DNA of 64,000 nucleotides from Desulfarculus baarsii DSM 2075. Its GTDB lineage: Bacteria; Desulfobacterota; Desulfarculia; Desulfarculales; Desulfarculaceae. The DNA lies in NCBI RefSeq assembly GCF_000143965.1, contig NC_014365.1:3251501-3315500 (forward strand), in the 5' to 3' direction. The position numbers were made by a program, and so were the translations under genes. Position 1 is the stretch's first letter. Each line of letters opens with the position of its first letter. The notes under the pieces were generated by a model. That model was not told where the DNA came from, did no database searches, and was given only the letters and a program-made list of their open reading frames with translations. Below are positions 63,428 to 64,000 of the stretch, piece by piece.

Positions 63428-64000
63428 CAGAGCAACCCTCCTTCCCGCTGGGCGCTCCACCAGGCGGCGAAGCGCATGTTGCGCGGCGCTTCGTCGATGA
63501 AGCGCTCCACGGCCCGCGAAAACATCGCCGTCAGCTCGCGGGGGTCGTGGGCCTCGGCGGCCTCGCGGGCCAGTTGGGGCCGGCGGCCGAGCTTGCCGCC
63601 CATGAGCACCTGGCCCCAGGGCCGCGAGACGATCACCGCGTCGTAGTCGCAGGCGGCGCCGCAACTGTAGCAACCCTGGCAGCGGCCGCTGTACCAGATG
63701 GGCGTTTCGTCGACGACGATGGCCCGGTCCGGGCAGGCCGCCTCGCACAGGCCGCAGCCCGAGCAGGCCGTCTCGTCGAAGCTGGGCCGCACGCGGCCCA
63801 CCACCGCCAGATCGGCGATCTGGGGTTGGCTACAGGCGTTGGGGCAGCCGGCGATGGCGATGCGCAGGCGGTCGTGGGCCATGATGCGCTCGCCGTCCAA
63901 GCGGCCACGCAGACGTTCGGAGACCTCGGCGGCCTCCAGCCAGCGCTGGACCTCGGCTTGCCAGGCGGCGGCGTCGATGAGGCTGTTGGGGCAACCCGGT
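63427..64000 (-). CDS. sulfite/nitrite reductase-like protein with ferredoxin domain, N-terminus outside window
   Basis: The visible 191 residues form the C-terminal part of a siroheme-4Fe4S reductase. They include GCPNSLID near the window edge and AGCPNACSQPQ about 45 residues later, resembling the two Cys-containing cluster motifs. An inserted ferredoxin with two 4Fe-4S motifs follows (CSGCGLCEAACP and CQGCYSCGAACD). This layout fits small dissimilatory-sulfite-reductase-like or Asr-type proteins of anaerobes. The reading frame stays open to 64000, so the start is missing. The gene is coupled to the HD gene. Confidence 0.78.
   Translation of the reverse strand, partial: PGCPNSLIDAAAWQAEVQRWLEAAEVSERLRGRLDGERIMAHDRLRIAIAGCPNACSQPQIADLAVVGRVRPSFDETACSGCGLCEAACPDRAIVVDETPIWYSGRCQGCYSCGAACDYDAVIVSRPWGQVLMGGKLGRRPQLAREAAEAHDPRELTAMFSRAVERFIDEAPRNMRFAAWWSAQREGGLL

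Overview
This window is about 64 kb of GC-rich bacterial chromosome with dense coding. It most resembles a Desulfobacterota (old Deltaproteobacteria) sulfate reducer of the Desulfarculus type. That placement is inferred from the siroheme-pathway haem enzyme AhbC next to hemB, a sulfite-reductase-like siroheme/ferredoxin protein, an 11-haem cytochrome joined to a cytochrome b domain, HdrD-like Fe-S proteins, 2-hydroxyacyl-CoA dehydratase subunits, and an EF-Tu with a Cys-rich insert. No species is proven.

Layout. 1-4.3 kb (minus strand): the conserved translation/transcription block tRNA-Thr, tRNA-Tyr, tRNA-Thr, tuf, rpmG, tRNA-Trp, secE, nusG, rplK, rplA (cut by the window edge). 4.4-11.3 kb: a ClpX-like AAA+ protein with an extra C-terminal domain, the haem genes ahbC and hemB with a restriction-modification pair between them, a YchF-like ATPase and tRNA-Met. 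11.4-16.6 kb: a MATE exporter, a large c-di-GMP signalling protein and a MarC-family protein. 16.8-24.1 kb (plus): one probable transport/signalling operon holding a Cache histidine kinase, response regulator, 41-aa membrane peptide, DASS anion transporter, receiver-CBS protein, two related small membrane proteins and a porin. 24.3-26.4 kb: an Fe-S protein and a Tat-exported molybdopterin protein. 26.4-27.2 kb: a gene-free island with a purine-rich tract and nested 70-bp and 26-bp tandem repeats.

27.3-44.6 kb (plus) is the most interesting part. A TetR regulator with its own operator is followed by an SDR dehydrogenase, an MFS transporter, a Zn alcohol dehydrogenase, acoX, a complete acetoin-dehydrogenase-type complex (E1 alpha, E1 beta, E2, E3), a LipB-LipA fusion, an 11-haem cytochrome/cytochrome b protein, a stand-alone GcvH-like lipoyl carrier, an HdrD-like Fe-S protein, a lipoate ligase, thiE and thiM. 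From acoX to lplA the genes are closely spaced or overlapping. I read this as a self-contained module that imports and oxidises a diol or acetoin-like compound, makes its own lipoate and part of its TPP, and may pass electrons to a membrane haem/HdrD complex. The electron-transfer link is inference.

44.7-64 kb: an M1 aminopeptidase, a periplasmic multi-Cache protein, two surface-polysaccharide genes, an RND efflux pair, two HgdB/BcrC-type dehydratase subunits without a visible activator, a DsbA-like protein, a histidine kinase with a four-Cys PAS region, a BKACE-family enzyme, a zinc-ribbon HD protein and a truncated sulfite-reductase-like protein. No CRISPR array, rRNA, insertion sequence or prophage was seen.
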